From contig SSMU01000023.1 of NCBI GenBank assembly GCA_004799545.1, positions 310,001 through 374,000 of the forward strand: a DNA stretch of 64,000 bases, read 5' to 3'. The first letter of the stretch is position 1, and each line of letters starts with the position of its first letter. Below are positions 27,884 to 37,690 of this stretch, in pieces. Below the pieces are notes generated by a model that saw nothing but the letters and a program-made list of their open reading frames with translations, did not search any database and was not told where the DNA came from. Source of the DNA: Phenylobacterium sp. GTDB lineage: Bacteria; Pseudomonadota; Alphaproteobacteria; Caulobacterales; Caulobacteraceae. The position numbers and the translations under genes are program-made.

Positions 27884-29854
27884 ATGCCCGCGCCCCTCAA
27901 GATCATGGCCGACGCCATCCGCGTGCTTTCCATGGACGCCGTCGAGCGGGCGAACTCCGGGCATCCCGGCATGCCGATGGGCATGGCCGACGTCGCCACC
28001 GAGCTCTGGACCCGGGTCCTCAAGTACGACGCGGCCGACCCCGCCTGGCCCGACCGCGACCGTTTCGTGCTGTCGGCCGGCCATGGCTCCATGCTGCTCT
28101 ACAGCCTGCTGCACCTCTCCGGCTTCAAGGCCATGACCCTCGATCAGCTGAAGGCCTTCCGGCAGCTGGGCTCGCTGACCCCCGGCCACCCGGAGTACGG
28201 CCACACCCCCGGCGTCGAGACCACCACCGGTCCGCTCGGCCAGGGCTTCGCCACCGCGGTCGGCATGGCCATCGCTGAGCGGCACATGGCGGCGCGGTTC
28301 GGCGACGACCTGGTGGACCACCGTACCTGGGTGGTGGCCGGCGACGGTTGCCTGATGGAGGGGGTCAGCCAGGAGGCCATAGCGCTCGCCGGCCGACTGC
28401 AGCTCAACCGCCTGACGGTGCTCTGGGACGACAACCGGATCACCATCGACGGGGCGATCGACCTGTCCGACGCCACCGACCAGCTCGCCCGCTTCAAGGC
28501 CTCCGGCTGGGCGGTGAAGGCCATCGACGGCCACGACCCCATGCAGATCCGCCGCGCGTTCGCCTGGGCGACGCGGCAGCCCAAGCCCAGCCTGATCGCC
28601 TGCCGCACCAAGATCGGCCGCGGCGCCGCCACCCTGGAAGGCCACCACGACACCCACGGCAAGGCCCTGGGCGCGGCCGAGGTCGCCGCCACCCGCGAGA
28701 AGCTCGGCTGGCCGTACGCGCCCTTCGAGATCCCCGAGGAGGTCTACCGCCTCTGGCGCGCCGCCGGCCGCCGCGGGCGCAAGGCCCACAAGGCCTGGCA
28801 GGCCCGGCTCGCCGCCTCGCCCGCCAAGGCCGAGTTCGAACGCGCCGTCTCAGGCGAGCTGCCCCGCCATGCCTTCGCCGCGGTCGACGCCTTCATCGCC
28901 GAGGCCGAGGCGGCCAAGCCCGCCGCCGCCACGCGCCAGCACTCCGGCGCGGTTCTGGAGCGCATCTTCGGCGAAATCCCCGACCTGATCGGCGGTTCGG
29001 CCGACCTCACCGGCTCCAACAACACCTACGTCAAGAACACCCAGGTGCTCGACGCCCCCGACTACGCCGGCCGCTACATCAACTATGGCGTCCGTGAACA
29101 CGGCATGGCCGCGGCCATGAACGGCCTGGCCCTGCACGGCGGGGTGATCCCCTATGGCGGGACCTTCCTGGTGTTCTCCGACTACGCGCGGCCCGCCATC
29201 CGGCTCGCGGCCCTGATGGGGGTGCGCACCGTGTTCATCGGGACCCACGACTCCATCGGCCTGGGCGAGGACGGCCCGACCCACCAACCGGTGGAGCACC
29301 TGGCGGCGCTCCGGGCCATGCCGAACCTGCACGTCTTCCGCCCAGCCGACGCCGTGGAAGTCGCCGAATGCTGGAAGCTGGCGCTGGAGGACCAAAAGAC
29401 GCCCTCTGTGATGGCCCTGTCCCGTCAGAAAGTCCCCGCCGTCCGCACCACCCCGATCGGCGAAAACATGAGCGCCCGCGGCGCCTACCAACTGGCCGCC
29501 GCCGGCCACCCCGCCCAGGTGACCATCTTCGCCACCGGCTCCGAGCTCGGCGTCGCGCTTGCCGCCCGCGACCTGCTGGAAGCCGACGGGATCGGCGCGC
29601 GGGTGATCTCCGTCCCCTGCTGGGAGCACTTCGACCGCCAGCCCGCCGACTATCAGGCCGCCCTGATCGGCGAGACCCCGGTGCGCGTCGCCGTCGAGGC
29701 GGGCGTCCGCATGGGCTGGGACCGTTTCATCGGCGCCGACGGCGTCTTCGTCGGCATGCACGGCTTCGGCGCCAGCGCCCCCGACAAGGTCCTCTACGAA
29801 CACTTCGGCATCACCGCCGAAGCCGTCGCCGCCGCGGCGAAGGCGAAGCTCTGA
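27884..29854 (+). CDS. tkt: Transketolase
   Basis: 656 aa, full length. Thiamine-diphosphate motif GDGCLMEG...WDDN near residues 150-185, the N-terminal [12 protein letters not shown], and C-terminal [16 protein letters not shown] and [16 protein letters not shown] are all present. It moves two-carbon units between sugar phosphates, linking the pentose phosphate pathway to glycolysis. It is followed, after an inserted patch of ~1.2 kb, by gap-pgk-fba, with which it groups in related genomes. Confidence 0.97.
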   Translation: MPAPLKIMADAIRVLSMDAVERANSGHPGMPMGMADVATELWTRVLKYDAADPAWPDRDRFVLSAGHGSMLLYSLLHLSGFKAMTLDQLKAFRQLGSLTPGHPEYGHTPGVETTTGPLGQGFATAVGMAIAERHMAARFGDDLVDHRTWVVAGDGCLMEGVSQEAIALAGRLQLNRLTVLWDDNRITIDGAIDLSDATDQLARFKASGWAVKAIDGHDPMQIRRAFAWATRQPKPSLIACRTKIGRGAATLEGHHDTHGKALGAAEVAATREKLGWPYAPFEIPEEVYRLWRAAGRRGRKAHKAWQARLAASPAKAEFERAVSGELPRHAFAAVDAFIAEAEAAKPAAATRQHSGAVLERIFGEIPDLIGGSADLTGSNNTYVKNTQVLDAPDYAGRYINYGVREHGMAAAMNGLALHGGVIPYGGTFLVFSDYARPAIRLAALMGVRTVFIGTHDSIGLGEDGPTHQPVEHLAALRAMPNLHVFRPADAVEVAECWKLALEDQKTPSVMALSRQKVPAVRTTPIGENMSARGAYQLAAAGHPAQVTIFATGSELGVALAARDLLEADGIGARVISVPCWEHFDRQPADYQAALIGETPVRVAVEAGVRMGWDRFIGADGVFVGMHGFGASAPDKVLYEHFGITAEAVAAAAKAKL

Positions 29855-29884
29855 CCCCGCCGGAAGATTTTTCGCACAAAAAAT

Positions 29885-29921
29885 TTGGCGGTTAGGCCAA
29901 GTCCGTGTTCTACTTTTGTTC
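29885..29921 (+). promoter_or_regulatory. LexA-box promoter abutting a start codon
   Basis: GTTC-TACTTTT-GTTC at 29907-29921 matches the alphaproteobacterial LexA consensus GTTC-N7-GTTC exactly. A TTGGCG at 29885 with a TTCTAC 17 bp later could be -35 and -10, putting the transcript start at or next to the ATG at 29922 (leaderless). LexA binding would cover the -10 and the start. Confidence 0.7.
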
Positions 29922-30515
29922 ATGGAAATAGCCGAGCGCCACACTGCGATCCTCAGCGAGCTCTCCGAGCTGGGCCTGAGCCTCGCCCGCGATCTCCACG
30001 CCAAGGCGCGCGCGGCCGAGACGCCGGACGAGGCCGCAAGCCTCGCCGGCGCCTTCCACCGCATCTCCCGCTCCGTCCGCCAGACCCTCGCCCTCGAAGC
30101 CAGGCTCGTCCGCGACCGCCAGCGCCAGGACCGCGAAACCGGGGCGGAAGCCCGCCGCGAAACCGAGCGCCGCATCACCCGCCGCAAGGCCCAGGTGAAG
30201 GCCGCTGTCGAACGCCTCATCTGGACGGAACACGAACCCTCCGACGCCGAACTCCTCCTCGACGCCCTCGACGACCGCCTCGACGAAGCCGAGCTCTACG
30301 AAGACTTCCTCGCCGAGGATGTGGATTCCCACATCGTCCGGACTTGCAAAGAGCTTGGCCTCCCAGATCCTCCCCTCAGGGGGAGGTGGCCCGAAGGGCC
30401 GGAGGGGGTTGAAGCCCACGCGCCTCCCTACCGCCCTGCCTCTCAACCCCCTCAGTCGCTTCGCGACAGCTCCCCCTGCGGTGGAGCATCTGAGGACCGC
30501 CGCTCCTCCGCCTGA
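29922..30515 (+). CDS. SOS-box-controlled helical protein with repeat-derived C-terminus
   Basis: 197 aa from the ATG at 29922. Residues 1-147 are highly charged and helical: LSELSELGLSLARDLHAKAR, an SVRQTLALEARLVRDRQRQD central segment, and a C-terminal acidic stretch. The sequence is of a type widespread as 'hypothetical' in alphaproteobacteria but I know no function. The last ~50 residues (PDPPLRGRWPEG onward) are encoded by a dispersed repeat (copy C). The start codon directly follows a LexA operator, so expression should rise on DNA damage. The stop is 2 bp before the DUF559 gene. Confidence 0.7.
   Translation: MEIAERHTAILSELSELGLSLARDLHAKARAAETPDEAASLAGAFHRISRSVRQTLALEARLVRDRQRQDRETGAEARRETERRITRRKAQVKAAVERLIWTEHEPSDAELLLDALDDRLDEAELYEDFLAEDVDSHIVRTCKELGLPDPPLRGRWPEGPEGVEAHAPPYRPASQPPQSLRDSSPCGGASEDRRSSA
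30367..30490 (+). repeat. Dispersed repeat, copy C, inside the 3' end of a coding sequence
   Basis: Modules as in copies A and B (CTCCCCTCAGGGGGAGG, GGCCCGAAGGGCC, GGAGGGGGTTG, AACCCCCTCAGTCGC, CTCCCCCTGCGGTGGAG). It is read in frame by the gene at 29922, so it was inserted or expanded into its C-terminal codons. Confidence 0.9.
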
Positions 30516-30517
30516 TC

Positions 30518-30886
30518 GTGGACGGTTCGCGGATCACCAAGGATCGCGCCAAGGCGCTTCGCAGGACGATGAGCCTCCCCGAGGTGTTGCTCTGGAGAGC
30601 CCTCAAGGGCCGGCAACTGCGCGGGCTGCAATTCCGCAGGCAGCATCCGCTTGGGCCTTACATTCTCGACTTCTACTGCGACGCGCAGAAGCTCGCCGTG
30701 GAGATCGATGGCGACAGTCACAGCTTTGGCGACCGGCCGGGACACGACGCCCGCCGCGACGCATGGCTGCTCGGACAGGGTATCCAGACGCTCCGCCTCT
30801 CCGCGCGGCTGGTCCTCGACGACCCCGGCGATGCAATCCGCACCATCGAAGCCTTCCTGGATGGCGAGTATGAGCGCGTTGGCTGA
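30518..30886 (+). CDS. DUF559 (endonuclease-like) protein
   Basis: 122 aa from a GTG. N-terminal helix ALRRTMSLPEVLLWRALKG, then FRRQHPLGPYILDFYCDAQKLAVEIDGDSH, the hallmark D-ExD/H region, and ILRL-like strands. DUF559 has the fold of very-short-patch-repair and type II restriction nucleases; the Asp, Glu and Asp residues of the metal site are kept. It begins 2 bp after the LexA-controlled gene and is flanked by direct copies C and D of a dispersed repeat. Substrate unknown; it could be an SOS-linked nuclease or a mobility factor. Confidence 0.85.
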   Translation: MDGSRITKDRAKALRRTMSLPEVLLWRALKGRQLRGLQFRRQHPLGPYILDFYCDAQKLAVEIDGDSHSFGDRPGHDARRDAWLLGQGIQTLRLSARLVLDDPGDAIRTIEAFLDGEYERVG

Positions 30887-30896
30887 TGGCGCCCAA

Positions 30897-31015
30897 ATCC
30901 TCCCCTCAGGGGGAGGTGGCCGAAGGGCCGGAGGGGGTTGCAGCCCACAAACCCATCCGCCCCGCCCTTCAACCCCCTCAGTCGCTCCGCGACAGCTCCC
31001 CCTATGGGGAGCATC
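30897..31015 (+). repeat. Dispersed repeat, copy D
   Basis: Same modules and same orientation as copy C, 8 bp after the DUF559 stop. The pair C/D brackets that gene as ~120-bp direct repeats. The terminal module reads CTCCCCCTATGGGGAG. Confidence 0.9.
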
Positions 31016-31157
31016 TGAATGCGCCGCCCGTCACAATCCGTGGTCAGGATTGAACCTTCAAAGGGTTGACCTTCGCAGGCCCCGGCCCGAAGAACGCCCC
31101 CGCGCGCGCGGTCCAGGCTGCGGCGCCCTTTGAAATGACCGCAAGGAGAAGGTCCAG

Positions 31158-32168
31158 ATGACCGTTCGCGTCGCCATCAATGGCTTCGGCCGCATCGGCA
31201 GGTTGGTCCTGCGCTCGATCGTCGAGCATGCGCGCCGCGACATCGAGGTGGTGGCCATCAACGACCTGGGCCCCGTCGAGACCAACGCCCACCTGCTGCG
31301 CTACGACAGCGTGCACGGCCGCTTCCCGGGCGTGGTCACCGTCAACGGCGACACCATCGACGCCGGCTTCGGCCCGATCAAGGTGACCGCGGTCCGCGAC
31401 CCGGCCGAGCTGCCGCACAAGGACCTGGGCGTCGACATCGCGCTGGAATGCACCGGCCTGTTCACATCCAAGGACAAGGCCGCCGCCCACCTGAAGGCTG
31501 GCGCCAAGCGGGTGATCGTCTCCGCCCCGGCCGACGGCGTCGACAAGACCATCGTGTTCGGCGTGAACCACGACACCCTGACCAAGGACGACCTGGTCAT
31601 CTCCAACGCCTCGTGCACCACCAACTGCCTGGCGCCGGTGGCCCATGTGCTGCAGGAGCTCTGCGGCATCGAGCGTGGGTATATGACCACGATCCACTCC
31701 TACACCGGCGACCAGCCGACGCTGGACACCCTGCACAAGGACCTCTACCGGGCCCGCGCCGCGGCCATGTCGATGATCCCCACCTCCACCGGCGCCGCCA
31801 AGGCGCTCGGCCTGGTGATCCCGGCCCTGGCCGGCAAGCTGGACGGGTCCTCGATCCGGGTGCCGACGCCCAATGTCTCGGTGGTCGACCTGACCTTCGT
31901 CCCCGGCCGCAAGGTGAGCGTGGACGAGATCAACGCCGCCATGGAGAAGGCCGCGGCCTCAGGTCCCCTCAAGGGCGTCCTGGCGATCACCAAGGAGCCG
32001 CTGGTCTCCCACGACTTCAACCACGTGGACGCCTCCTCCACCGTCGCCCTGCCGCAGACCCAGATGATCGACGGCGGCCTCGGGCGGGTGCTCTCCTGGT
32101 ACGACAACGAATGGGGCTTCTCGACCCGCATGGCCGACGTCGCCGTCGCCATGGGCCAGCTGATCTGA
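31158..32168 (+). CDS. gap: Glyceraldehyde-3-phosphate dehydrogenase, type I
   Basis: 336 aa. NAD-binding [14 protein letters not shown] and the catalytic Cys153 in [12 protein letters not shown] are clear; [12 protein letters not shown] closes the protein. AAGGAGAAGG precedes the ATG. First gene of a gap-pgk-fba operon (gaps 10 and 17 bp). Cytoplasmic glycolysis/gluconeogenesis. Confidence 0.98.
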   Translation: MTVRVAINGFGRIGRLVLRSIVEHARRDIEVVAINDLGPVETNAHLLRYDSVHGRFPGVVTVNGDTIDAGFGPIKVTAVRDPAELPHKDLGVDIALECTGLFTSKDKAAAHLKAGAKRVIVSAPADGVDKTIVFGVNHDTLTKDDLVISNASCTTNCLAPVAHVLQELCGIERGYMTTIHSYTGDQPTLDTLHKDLYRARAAAMSMIPTSTGAAKALGLVIPALAGKLDGSSIRVPTPNVSVVDLTFVPGRKVSVDEINAAMEKAAASGPLKGVLAITKEPLVSHDFNHVDASSTVALPQTQMIDGGLGRVLSWYDNEWGFSTRMADVAVAMGQLI

Positions 32169-32178
32169 CCTGACCCGC

Positions 32179-33372
32179 ATGGCCCGCTTCCAGACGCTCG
32201 ACGACGCCGACCTCGCCGGCAAGCGCGCCCTGGTGCGGGTGGACTTCAACGTGCCCATGGAGGACGGCAAGGTCAGCGACGACACCCGCCTGCGCGCCGC
32301 CGTCCCGACCATCGAGAAGCTGCGAGCGGGCGGCGCCAAGGTGATCCTGCTGGCCCACTTCGACCGGCCGAAGGGCAAGCCTGTCCCCAGCATGAGCCTG
32401 AAGCCGATCGCCGGCGCGCTGGCCAAGGTGCTGGGATCGCCGGTGGCCTTCGCCGAGGACTGCATCGGCCCGGTCGCCCGCGCCGCGGTGAACGCTCTGG
32501 AACCCGGTGACGTGCTCCTCCTGGAAAACGTGCGCTTCCATCCGGGCGAGGAGGCCAACGACCGCAAGTTTGCCGATGCGCTGGCCGCCAACGGCGACCT
32601 CTACGTCAACGACGCCTTCTCAGCCGCCCACCGGGCGCACGCCTCCACCGAGGGCCTGGCCCACCGGCTGCCGGCCTATGCCGGCGAGCAGATGCGGCTC
32701 GAGCTCGACGCCCTGGACCGCGCGCTGGGCCATCCCGAGCGGCCGCTGATGGGCATCGTCGGCGGCTCCAAGGTCTCCACCAAGCTCGACCTGCTCAAGC
32801 ACCTGGTGACCAGGCTCGACAAGCTGGCCATCGGCGGCGGTATGGCCAACACCTTCCTCTACGCCCAGGGCCACGACGTCGGCGCCTCCTACTGCGAGAA
32901 GGACCTCGCCGAGACCGCCCGCGAGATCATCGGCCTGGCCGGCAAGAACAACTGCAAGCTCTTCCTGCCGCTCGACATCGTGGTCGCCGAGAAGCTGGCG
33001 CCCGGCGCTGCGGCCCGGGTCCGCGACGTGGGCTCGGTGGACGAGGACGAGCGTATCCTCGACGCCGGGCCGGAGACCGTGGAACGGCTCTGCCGGGCGA
33101 TGAGCAACTCCAAGACCTTGATCTGGAACGGTCCCCTGGGCGTTTTCGAGATGAAACCCTTCGACCGGGGAACCGTTGAGGCGGCCCAGTACGCGGCGGG
33201 GCTCGTCAAGGCGGGCAAGCTGGTGGCGGTCGCGGGCGGGGGTGATACGGTGGCGGCCCTCAACGTGGCGGGCGTGGCCGACGACTTCACCTTCGTCTCC
33301 ACGGCCGGTGGCGCGTTTCTTGAGTGGATGGAAGGCAAGACGCTGCCCGGGGTGGCGGCGCTGTCTCGATAG
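32179..33372 (+). CDS. pgk: Phosphoglycerate kinase
   Basis: 397 aa, full length. Motifs [28 protein letters not shown], the hinge and GGSKVSTK, and C-terminal [10 protein letters not shown] are present. It makes ATP from 1,3-bisphosphoglycerate. It is 10 bp after gap and 17 bp before fba. Confidence 0.98.
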   Translation: MARFQTLDDADLAGKRALVRVDFNVPMEDGKVSDDTRLRAAVPTIEKLRAGGAKVILLAHFDRPKGKPVPSMSLKPIAGALAKVLGSPVAFAEDCIGPVARAAVNALEPGDVLLLENVRFHPGEEANDRKFADALAANGDLYVNDAFSAAHRAHASTEGLAHRLPAYAGEQMRLELDALDRALGHPERPLMGIVGGSKVSTKLDLLKHLVTRLDKLAIGGGMANTFLYAQGHDVGASYCEKDLAETAREIIGLAGKNNCKLFLPLDIVVAEKLAPGAAARVRDVGSVDEDERILDAGPETVERLCRAMSNSKTLIWNGPLGVFEMKPFDRGTVEAAQYAAGLVKAGKLVAVAGGGDTVAALNVAGVADDFTFVSTAGGAFLEWMEGKTLPGVAALSR

Positions 33373-33389
33373 AGGACAAAGACTAGGCG

Positions 33390-34475
33390 ATGGCCCGGAT
33401 CACGCTTCGACAACTGCTGGATCACGCCGCGGAGCACAGCTATGCCGTGCCGGCGTTCAACATCAACAACATGGAACAGGGCCTCGCGATCCTCGAGGCG
33501 GCCGACTCGGTCGACGCCCCGGTGATCATCCAGGCCAGCCGCGGGGCGCGGTCCTACGCCAACGACATCGTGCTGAAGCACCTGATCGACGCGCTGGCGG
33601 AGATGTATCCGCACATCCCGATCTGCATGCACCAGGACCACGGCAACAACGAAGCCACCTGTGCGACCGCGATCCAGTACGGCTTCACCAGCGTGATGAT
33701 GGACGGCTCGCTGATGGCCGACGCCAAGACGCCGGCCGACTATGACTACAACGTCCGCGTCACCCGCAACGTCGTCGACATGGCCCACTGGGTCGGCGCC
33801 TCGGTGGAGGGCGAGATCGGCGTCCTGGGCTCGCTCGAGACCGGCATGGGCGAGAAGGAGGACGGCCACGGCTTCGAGGGCAAGCTCGGCCACGACCAAC
33901 TGCTCACCGATCCGGACCAGGCCGTCGAGTTCGTGAAGGCCACCGAGGTCGACGCGCTGGCCATCGCCATGGGCACCAGCCACGGCGCCTACAAGTTCAC
34001 CCGCAAGCCGGACGGCGACGTCCTGGCCATGAACGTCATCGAGGAAGTCCATCGGCGGCTGCCCAACACCCACCTGGTGATGCACGGCTCGTCCTCGATC
34101 CCGCAGGACCTTCAGGACATCATCAACCAGTACGGCGGCCACATGCCCCAGACCTGGGGCGTGCCGGTGGAAGAGATCCAGCGCGGCATCAAGCACGGGG
34201 TGCGCAAGATCAACGTCGACACCGACAACCGGATGGCCATGACCGGCGCCATCCGCAAGGTGTTCGCAGAGACCCCCGAAGAGTTCGACCCGCGCAAGTA
34301 CCTGAAGCCAGCCATGGAGGCGATGCGCGCCATCTGCCGCCAGCGGTTCGAGGAGTTCGGGACGGCCGGCTGGGCGGGCAAGATCACCCCGCTGCCGATG
34401 TCGGCCATGGCCAAGCGCTATGCGGCCGGCGAGCTGGCGCCGAAGATCGGCATCACCCGCCAGGCGGCGGAATAG
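33390..34475 (+). CDS. fba: Fructose-bisphosphate aldolase, class II
   Basis: 361 aa of the Calvin-cycle-subtype class II family. Zinc-binding HQDHGNN near residue 85 and VMHGSSS, with the [11 protein letters not shown] loop that binds the phosphate, and [11 protein letters not shown] in between. It condenses or cleaves fructose-1,6-bisphosphate. Last glycolytic gene of the gap-pgk-fba operon. Confidence 0.97.
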   Translation: MARITLRQLLDHAAEHSYAVPAFNINNMEQGLAILEAADSVDAPVIIQASRGARSYANDIVLKHLIDALAEMYPHIPICMHQDHGNNEATCATAIQYGFTSVMMDGSLMADAKTPADYDYNVRVTRNVVDMAHWVGASVEGEIGVLGSLETGMGEKEDGHGFEGKLGHDQLLTDPDQAVEFVKATEVDALAIAMGTSHGAYKFTRKPDGDVLAMNVIEEVHRRLPNTHLVMHGSSSIPQDLQDIINQYGGHMPQTWGVPVEEIQRGIKHGVRKINVDTDNRMAMTGAIRKVFAETPEEFDPRKYLKPAMEAMRAICRQRFEEFGTAGWAGKITPLPMSAMAKRYAAGELAPKIGITRQAAE

Positions 34476-34488
34476 GGGCGAGGGGAAC

Positions 34489-34773
34489 TTGGCCGGGCGC
34501 CTGCAGCTTGCTCTGGCCGCCATGCGCAAGCACGCCGTCGTCCTCGGCCTGACCTTCCTGGGTCTCGCCGGCTTCGCGATGTTCGCCGGCTGGGCGGTGT
34601 TCGCGGGCTCGCACATCGGCGGCGGCTGGGGGACCCTTGGCCCGGTCTGGCCCTATGTGGTCGGCGGCGCCGTGGTGGTGGCCGCCCTGGCCGGCGTCCT
34701 CATGTGGCTCGCCTTCTACTCGGCCAACCACGGCTACGACGAGCCCTACGACCCGGACAAGCCGGAGCGCTAG
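34489..34773 (+). CDS. Small two-helix membrane protein downstream of fba
   Basis: 94 aa from a TTG at 34489, chosen because GAGGGGAA lies just upstream; an ATG at 34522 has no ribosome site. Two hydrophobic helices (about residues 18-37 and 50-72), then an acidic tail YDEPYDPDKPER. It follows fba by 13 bp and may be co-transcribed. No family recognised. Confidence 0.6.
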   Translation: MAGRLQLALAAMRKHAVVLGLTFLGLAGFAMFAGWAVFAGSHIGGGWGTLGPVWPYVVGGAVVVAALAGVLMWLAFYSANHGYDEPYDPDKPER

Positions 34774-34776
34774 CCA

Positions 34777-34798
34777 CCTCTCCCGCTTGCGGGAGAGG
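34777..34798. repeat. Perfect hairpin between convergent genes
   Basis: CCTCTCCCGC-TT-GCGGGAGAGG, ten pairs and a two-base loop, same CCTCTCCC type as the repeat at 5002. No T-tract, but it could stall transcription from both sides. Confidence 0.8.
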
Positions 34799-34799
34799 A

Positions 34800-36458
34800 C
34801 TAGGCCTCGATCGGCGCGCCGCGCATCTCCTTCACGAACAGGCCGCCGACCACCACGGTGATCGCCGCGACGACGATCGGGTACCAGAGGCCGTAGTAGA
34901 TGTTGCCCGTGGCGGCGACCATGGCGAAGGCGGTGGTGGGCAGGAACCCGCCGAACCAGCCGTTGCCGATGTGGTAGGGCAGCGACATGGACGTATAGCG
35001 GATCCGGGCCGGGAACATCTCCACCAGCGCTGCCGCCACCGGCCCGTAGACCAGGGTCACATAGATCACCAGCAGCCACAGCAGGCCGACCACCAGCGGC
35101 TTGTTCATCTTCGCCGGGTCGGCCTTGGCCGGATAGCCGGCGGTCTTCAGGGCCGCGCCCAACGACTTGGTCCAGGCGGCCTTCTGCGTCTTCAGCTCGG
35201 CCGCCGGCAGCGTCTCGCCCCGGAAGCTCGGGATCACCACCTGGCCGATCTTCACCGCCGCAACGGAGCCCGCGGGCGCAGCCTGGTTCGCGTACGAGAC
35301 CCCGGCCGTGGCCAGCGCCGACTTGGCCAGATCGCAGGAGGAGACGAAGGCCTTCTTGCCCACCGGATCGAACTGGAAGGCGCAGTCGGCTGGATCGGCC
35401 ACCACCGTCACCGGCGCCGAGGCCGAGGCTGCGGCGAGCTGCGGATTGGCCGCCACGGTGAGCGCCTTGAAGATCGGGAAATAGGTCAGGGCCGCCAAGA
35501 GGCAGCCCGCCAGGATCACCGGCTTGCGGCCGATCTTGTCCGACAGCCAGCCGAACACCACGAAGAACGGCGTGCCGAGCAGTAGGGCGATGGCCACAAG
35601 GGTGTTGGTGAGCGCGCCGTCGACCTTCAGCGTCTTCTCCAGGAAGAACAGGGCGTAGAACTGGCCCGTGTACCAGACCACCGCCTGGCCAGCGGTGAGG
35701 CCGGCCAGCGCCAGCAGCACCAGCTTGAGGTTGCCCCATTTCGCGAAGCTGTCGGTCAGCGGCTGCTTGCTGGACTTGCCCTCGGCCACCATCCGCTGGA
35801 ACACCGGGCTCTCGTTGAGCCGCAGCCGGATCCACATGGAGACCGCCAGCAGCACGGAGGAGACCAGGAACGGGATCCGCCACGCCCAGGCCTTGAAGGC
35901 GTCCTCGCCGACCCGCGTGCGGACCACCAGGATCACCACCAGGCTGAGGAACAGGCCGAAGGTGGCGGTGGTCTGGATCCAGCTGGTGTAGAGGCCGCGC
36001 TTGCCCTCCGGCGCATGCTCGGCGACGTAGGTGGCCGCCCCGCCGTACTCCCCGCCCAGCGCCAGGCCCTGGATCAGCCGCATCAGGATCAGCGCCACCG
36101 GCGCCGCGACGCCGACCGCCGCATAGGACGGCAGGAGGCCGACCGCGAAGGTCGAGAGCCCCATCAGCACCATGGTCACCAGGAAGGTGTTCTTGCGCCC
36201 CCAGAGATCGCCCAGCCGGCCGAACACCAGGGCCCCGAACGGCCTGACCGCGAAGCCCGCGGCGAAGGCCAGCAACGCGAAGATGTAGCCGGTGGTGGCG
36301 TTGACGCCGGAGAAGAACTGCTCGGAGATCACCCCGGCCAGCGAGCCGTAGAGGTAGAAGTCGTACCACTCGAAGACCGTGCCGGCCGAGGCGCCGCCGA
36401 CGATCAGCCAGTCCGCCCTGCCCGTGCGCGCCTGCGCGCCCGCCGCCGCCGCAACCAT
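34800..36458 (-). CDS. MFS transporter, metabolite:H+ symporter (MHS) family
   Basis: 552 aa. GTVFEWYDFYLYGSLAGVI in helix 1, GRLGDLWGRKNTFLVTMVLMG (the MFS loop 2-3 signature) and GGEYGGAATYVAEHAPEGKRGLYTS are diagnostic for the MHS subfamily. An extra loop of about 110 residues in the C-terminal half (about residues 350-460) carries two Cys that could bond outside the membrane; it sets this branch apart from 430-aa MHS members. It likely imports an organic acid. Confidence 0.9.
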   Translation of the reverse strand: MVAAAAGAQARTGRADWLIVGGASAGTVFEWYDFYLYGSLAGVISEQFFSGVNATTGYIFALLAFAAGFAVRPFGALVFGRLGDLWGRKNTFLVTMVLMGLSTFAVGLLPSYAAVGVAAPVALILMRLIQGLALGGEYGGAATYVAEHAPEGKRGLYTSWIQTTATFGLFLSLVVILVVRTRVGEDAFKAWAWRIPFLVSSVLLAVSMWIRLRLNESPVFQRMVAEGKSSKQPLTDSFAKWGNLKLVLLALAGLTAGQAVVWYTGQFYALFFLEKTLKVDGALTNTLVAIALLLGTPFFVVFGWLSDKIGRKPVILAGCLLAALTYFPIFKALTVAANPQLAAASASAPVTVVADPADCAFQFDPVGKKAFVSSCDLAKSALATAGVSYANQAAPAGSVAAVKIGQVVIPSFRGETLPAAELKTQKAAWTKSLGAALKTAGYPAKADPAKMNKPLVVGLLWLLVIYVTLVYGPVAAALVEMFPARIRYTSMSLPYHIGNGWFGGFLPTTAFAMVAATGNIYYGLWYPIVVAAITVVVGGLFVKEMRGAPIEA

Positions 36459-36518
36459 CGCCGCCTCCCCCGAGACCCGTTCTTGGAGGCGACCCTAACG
36501 CCGTGTCGGGGCTTCCGG

Positions 36519-37076
36519 CTAGTGGAGCGTTGGTTTCAGCTCGTTCTTCCGCCAGAGCTCTTCGGTGAGCACGCCCGCGAAGCCGATCCAGCCCACGTAG
36601 GGCGCGACCATGTTGGCGGCGGGCGCGTCGACGCGCCTGGCCCGCCAGACGTAGGCGCCGGCCGTGCCCAGCGCCGCCGTGGCGGTGGCCAGCTGGCCGC
36701 CCAGCCGCTTGGGTCCCAGCGCCATCCAGGCCGCGTTCAGCCCCTGGACGAAGGTCCACAGCGTCAGCGCCTGGGTGCGCGCGGCGCTCTTCGGCGCGTT
36801 CCAGATCCGCAGGCCCGACAGGGTCAACGCCAGGAACAGCGGCGGCCAGACCACCGCGAACACTTTCGGCGGCGGGCTGATCTTCGGCTTCTCCAGCGCC
36901 TCGTAGTCGGAATAGATCTCCGGGTTGTCCGGCGTGGGCGCATTGCGCCTGGCGATGATCGCCGAGGTCAGGACGGCGCCCGCGGTCAGCCCTAGCCCTA
37001 AGAGGATATGTTGGGTGGTGCGGCCCCGGCTGTTGGCCAGGCTGTCCACAGCCCCGCGGACATTGATCAACGGCAT
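36519..37076 (-). CDS. TspO/MBR family membrane protein
   Basis: 185 aa. LEKPKISPPPKVFAVVWPPLFLALTLSGLRIW is the TspO signature (PP..VF..VWP.LF.L); LNAAWMALG and WIGFAGVLTEELWRKN match helices 3 and 5. Five-helix protein of the TspO type, implicated in tetrapyrrole and stress physiology in alphaproteobacteria. The N-terminal ~50 residues extend beyond the usual ~160-aa family length. Confidence 0.8.
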   Translation of the reverse strand: MPLINVRGAVDSLANSRGRTTQHILLGLGLTAGAVLTSAIIARRNAPTPDNPEIYSDYEALEKPKISPPPKVFAVVWPPLFLALTLSGLRIWNAPKSAARTQALTLWTFVQGLNAAWMALGPKRLGGQLATATAALGTAGAYVWRARRVDAPAANMVAPYVGWIGFAGVLTEELWRKNELKPTLH

Positions 37077-37134
37077 GCTGGCCTCCCTCGATCGCCTGAT
37101 CGGGAAATCCCCGGCGCGGGCGGCCGGTTCCGGC

Positions 37135-37620
37135 TCAGTCGCCGTCGGCCAGCTCGCCCATCGCGCTCTGCAGATAGTTCTGTTCGCCGAGGCTGGCCAG
37201 CAGGGTGAGCTGGGTCTCGAGGAAGTCGATGTGCTCCTCGGTGTCGGTGAGGATCTCGCGCAGCACCTGGCGCGAGACGAAGTCGGCCGCCAGCTCGCAG
37301 GCCTTGATCCCCTCGACCAGGGTGACCCGGCCGCCGACCTCGAGCGCCAGGTCGGCGGTGAGGCCTTCGGCGACCGTCTCGCCCACCCTGAGCTTGTGCA
37401 GGTCCTGCAGGTTGGGCAGGCCTTCCAGGAACAGGATGCGCTTGATCAGCTTGTCGGCGTGCTTCATCTCGCCGATCGACTCGTCGTAGGTGACCTTGCC
37501 GAGCCGGGCGAAGCCCCAGTTCTCGTACATCCGGGCATGCAGGAAGTACTGGTTCACCGCGGTCAGCTCGTTGGTGAGCACCGCGTTGAGCAGCTGGATG
37601 ATCGCCTTGTCGCCCTGCAC
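37135..37620 (-). CDS. bfr: Bacterioferritin
   Basis: 161 aa from a GTG start at 37620 with AGGAGG 6 nt upstream. [49 protein letters not shown] (with the haem-ligand Met of bacterioferritins) and [17 protein letters not shown] give the ferroxidase glutamates. Forms a 24-mer that stores iron. Adjacent to the gene for its ferredoxin partner. Confidence 0.97.
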   Translation of the reverse strand: MQGDKAIIQLLNAVLTNELTAVNQYFLHARMYENWGFARLGKVTYDESIGEMKHADKLIKRILFLEGLPNLQDLHKLRVGETVAEGLTADLALEVGGRVTLVEGIKACELAADFVSRQVLREILTDTEEHIDFLETQLTLLASLGEQNYLQSAMGELADGD

Positions 37621-37690
37621 GTCGGCCTCCTGCTCAGCTTGTTAGCGTCTTAGCGGGCGGCGGCGGCCGCGTCACGGTCCCGTGCGCGGA

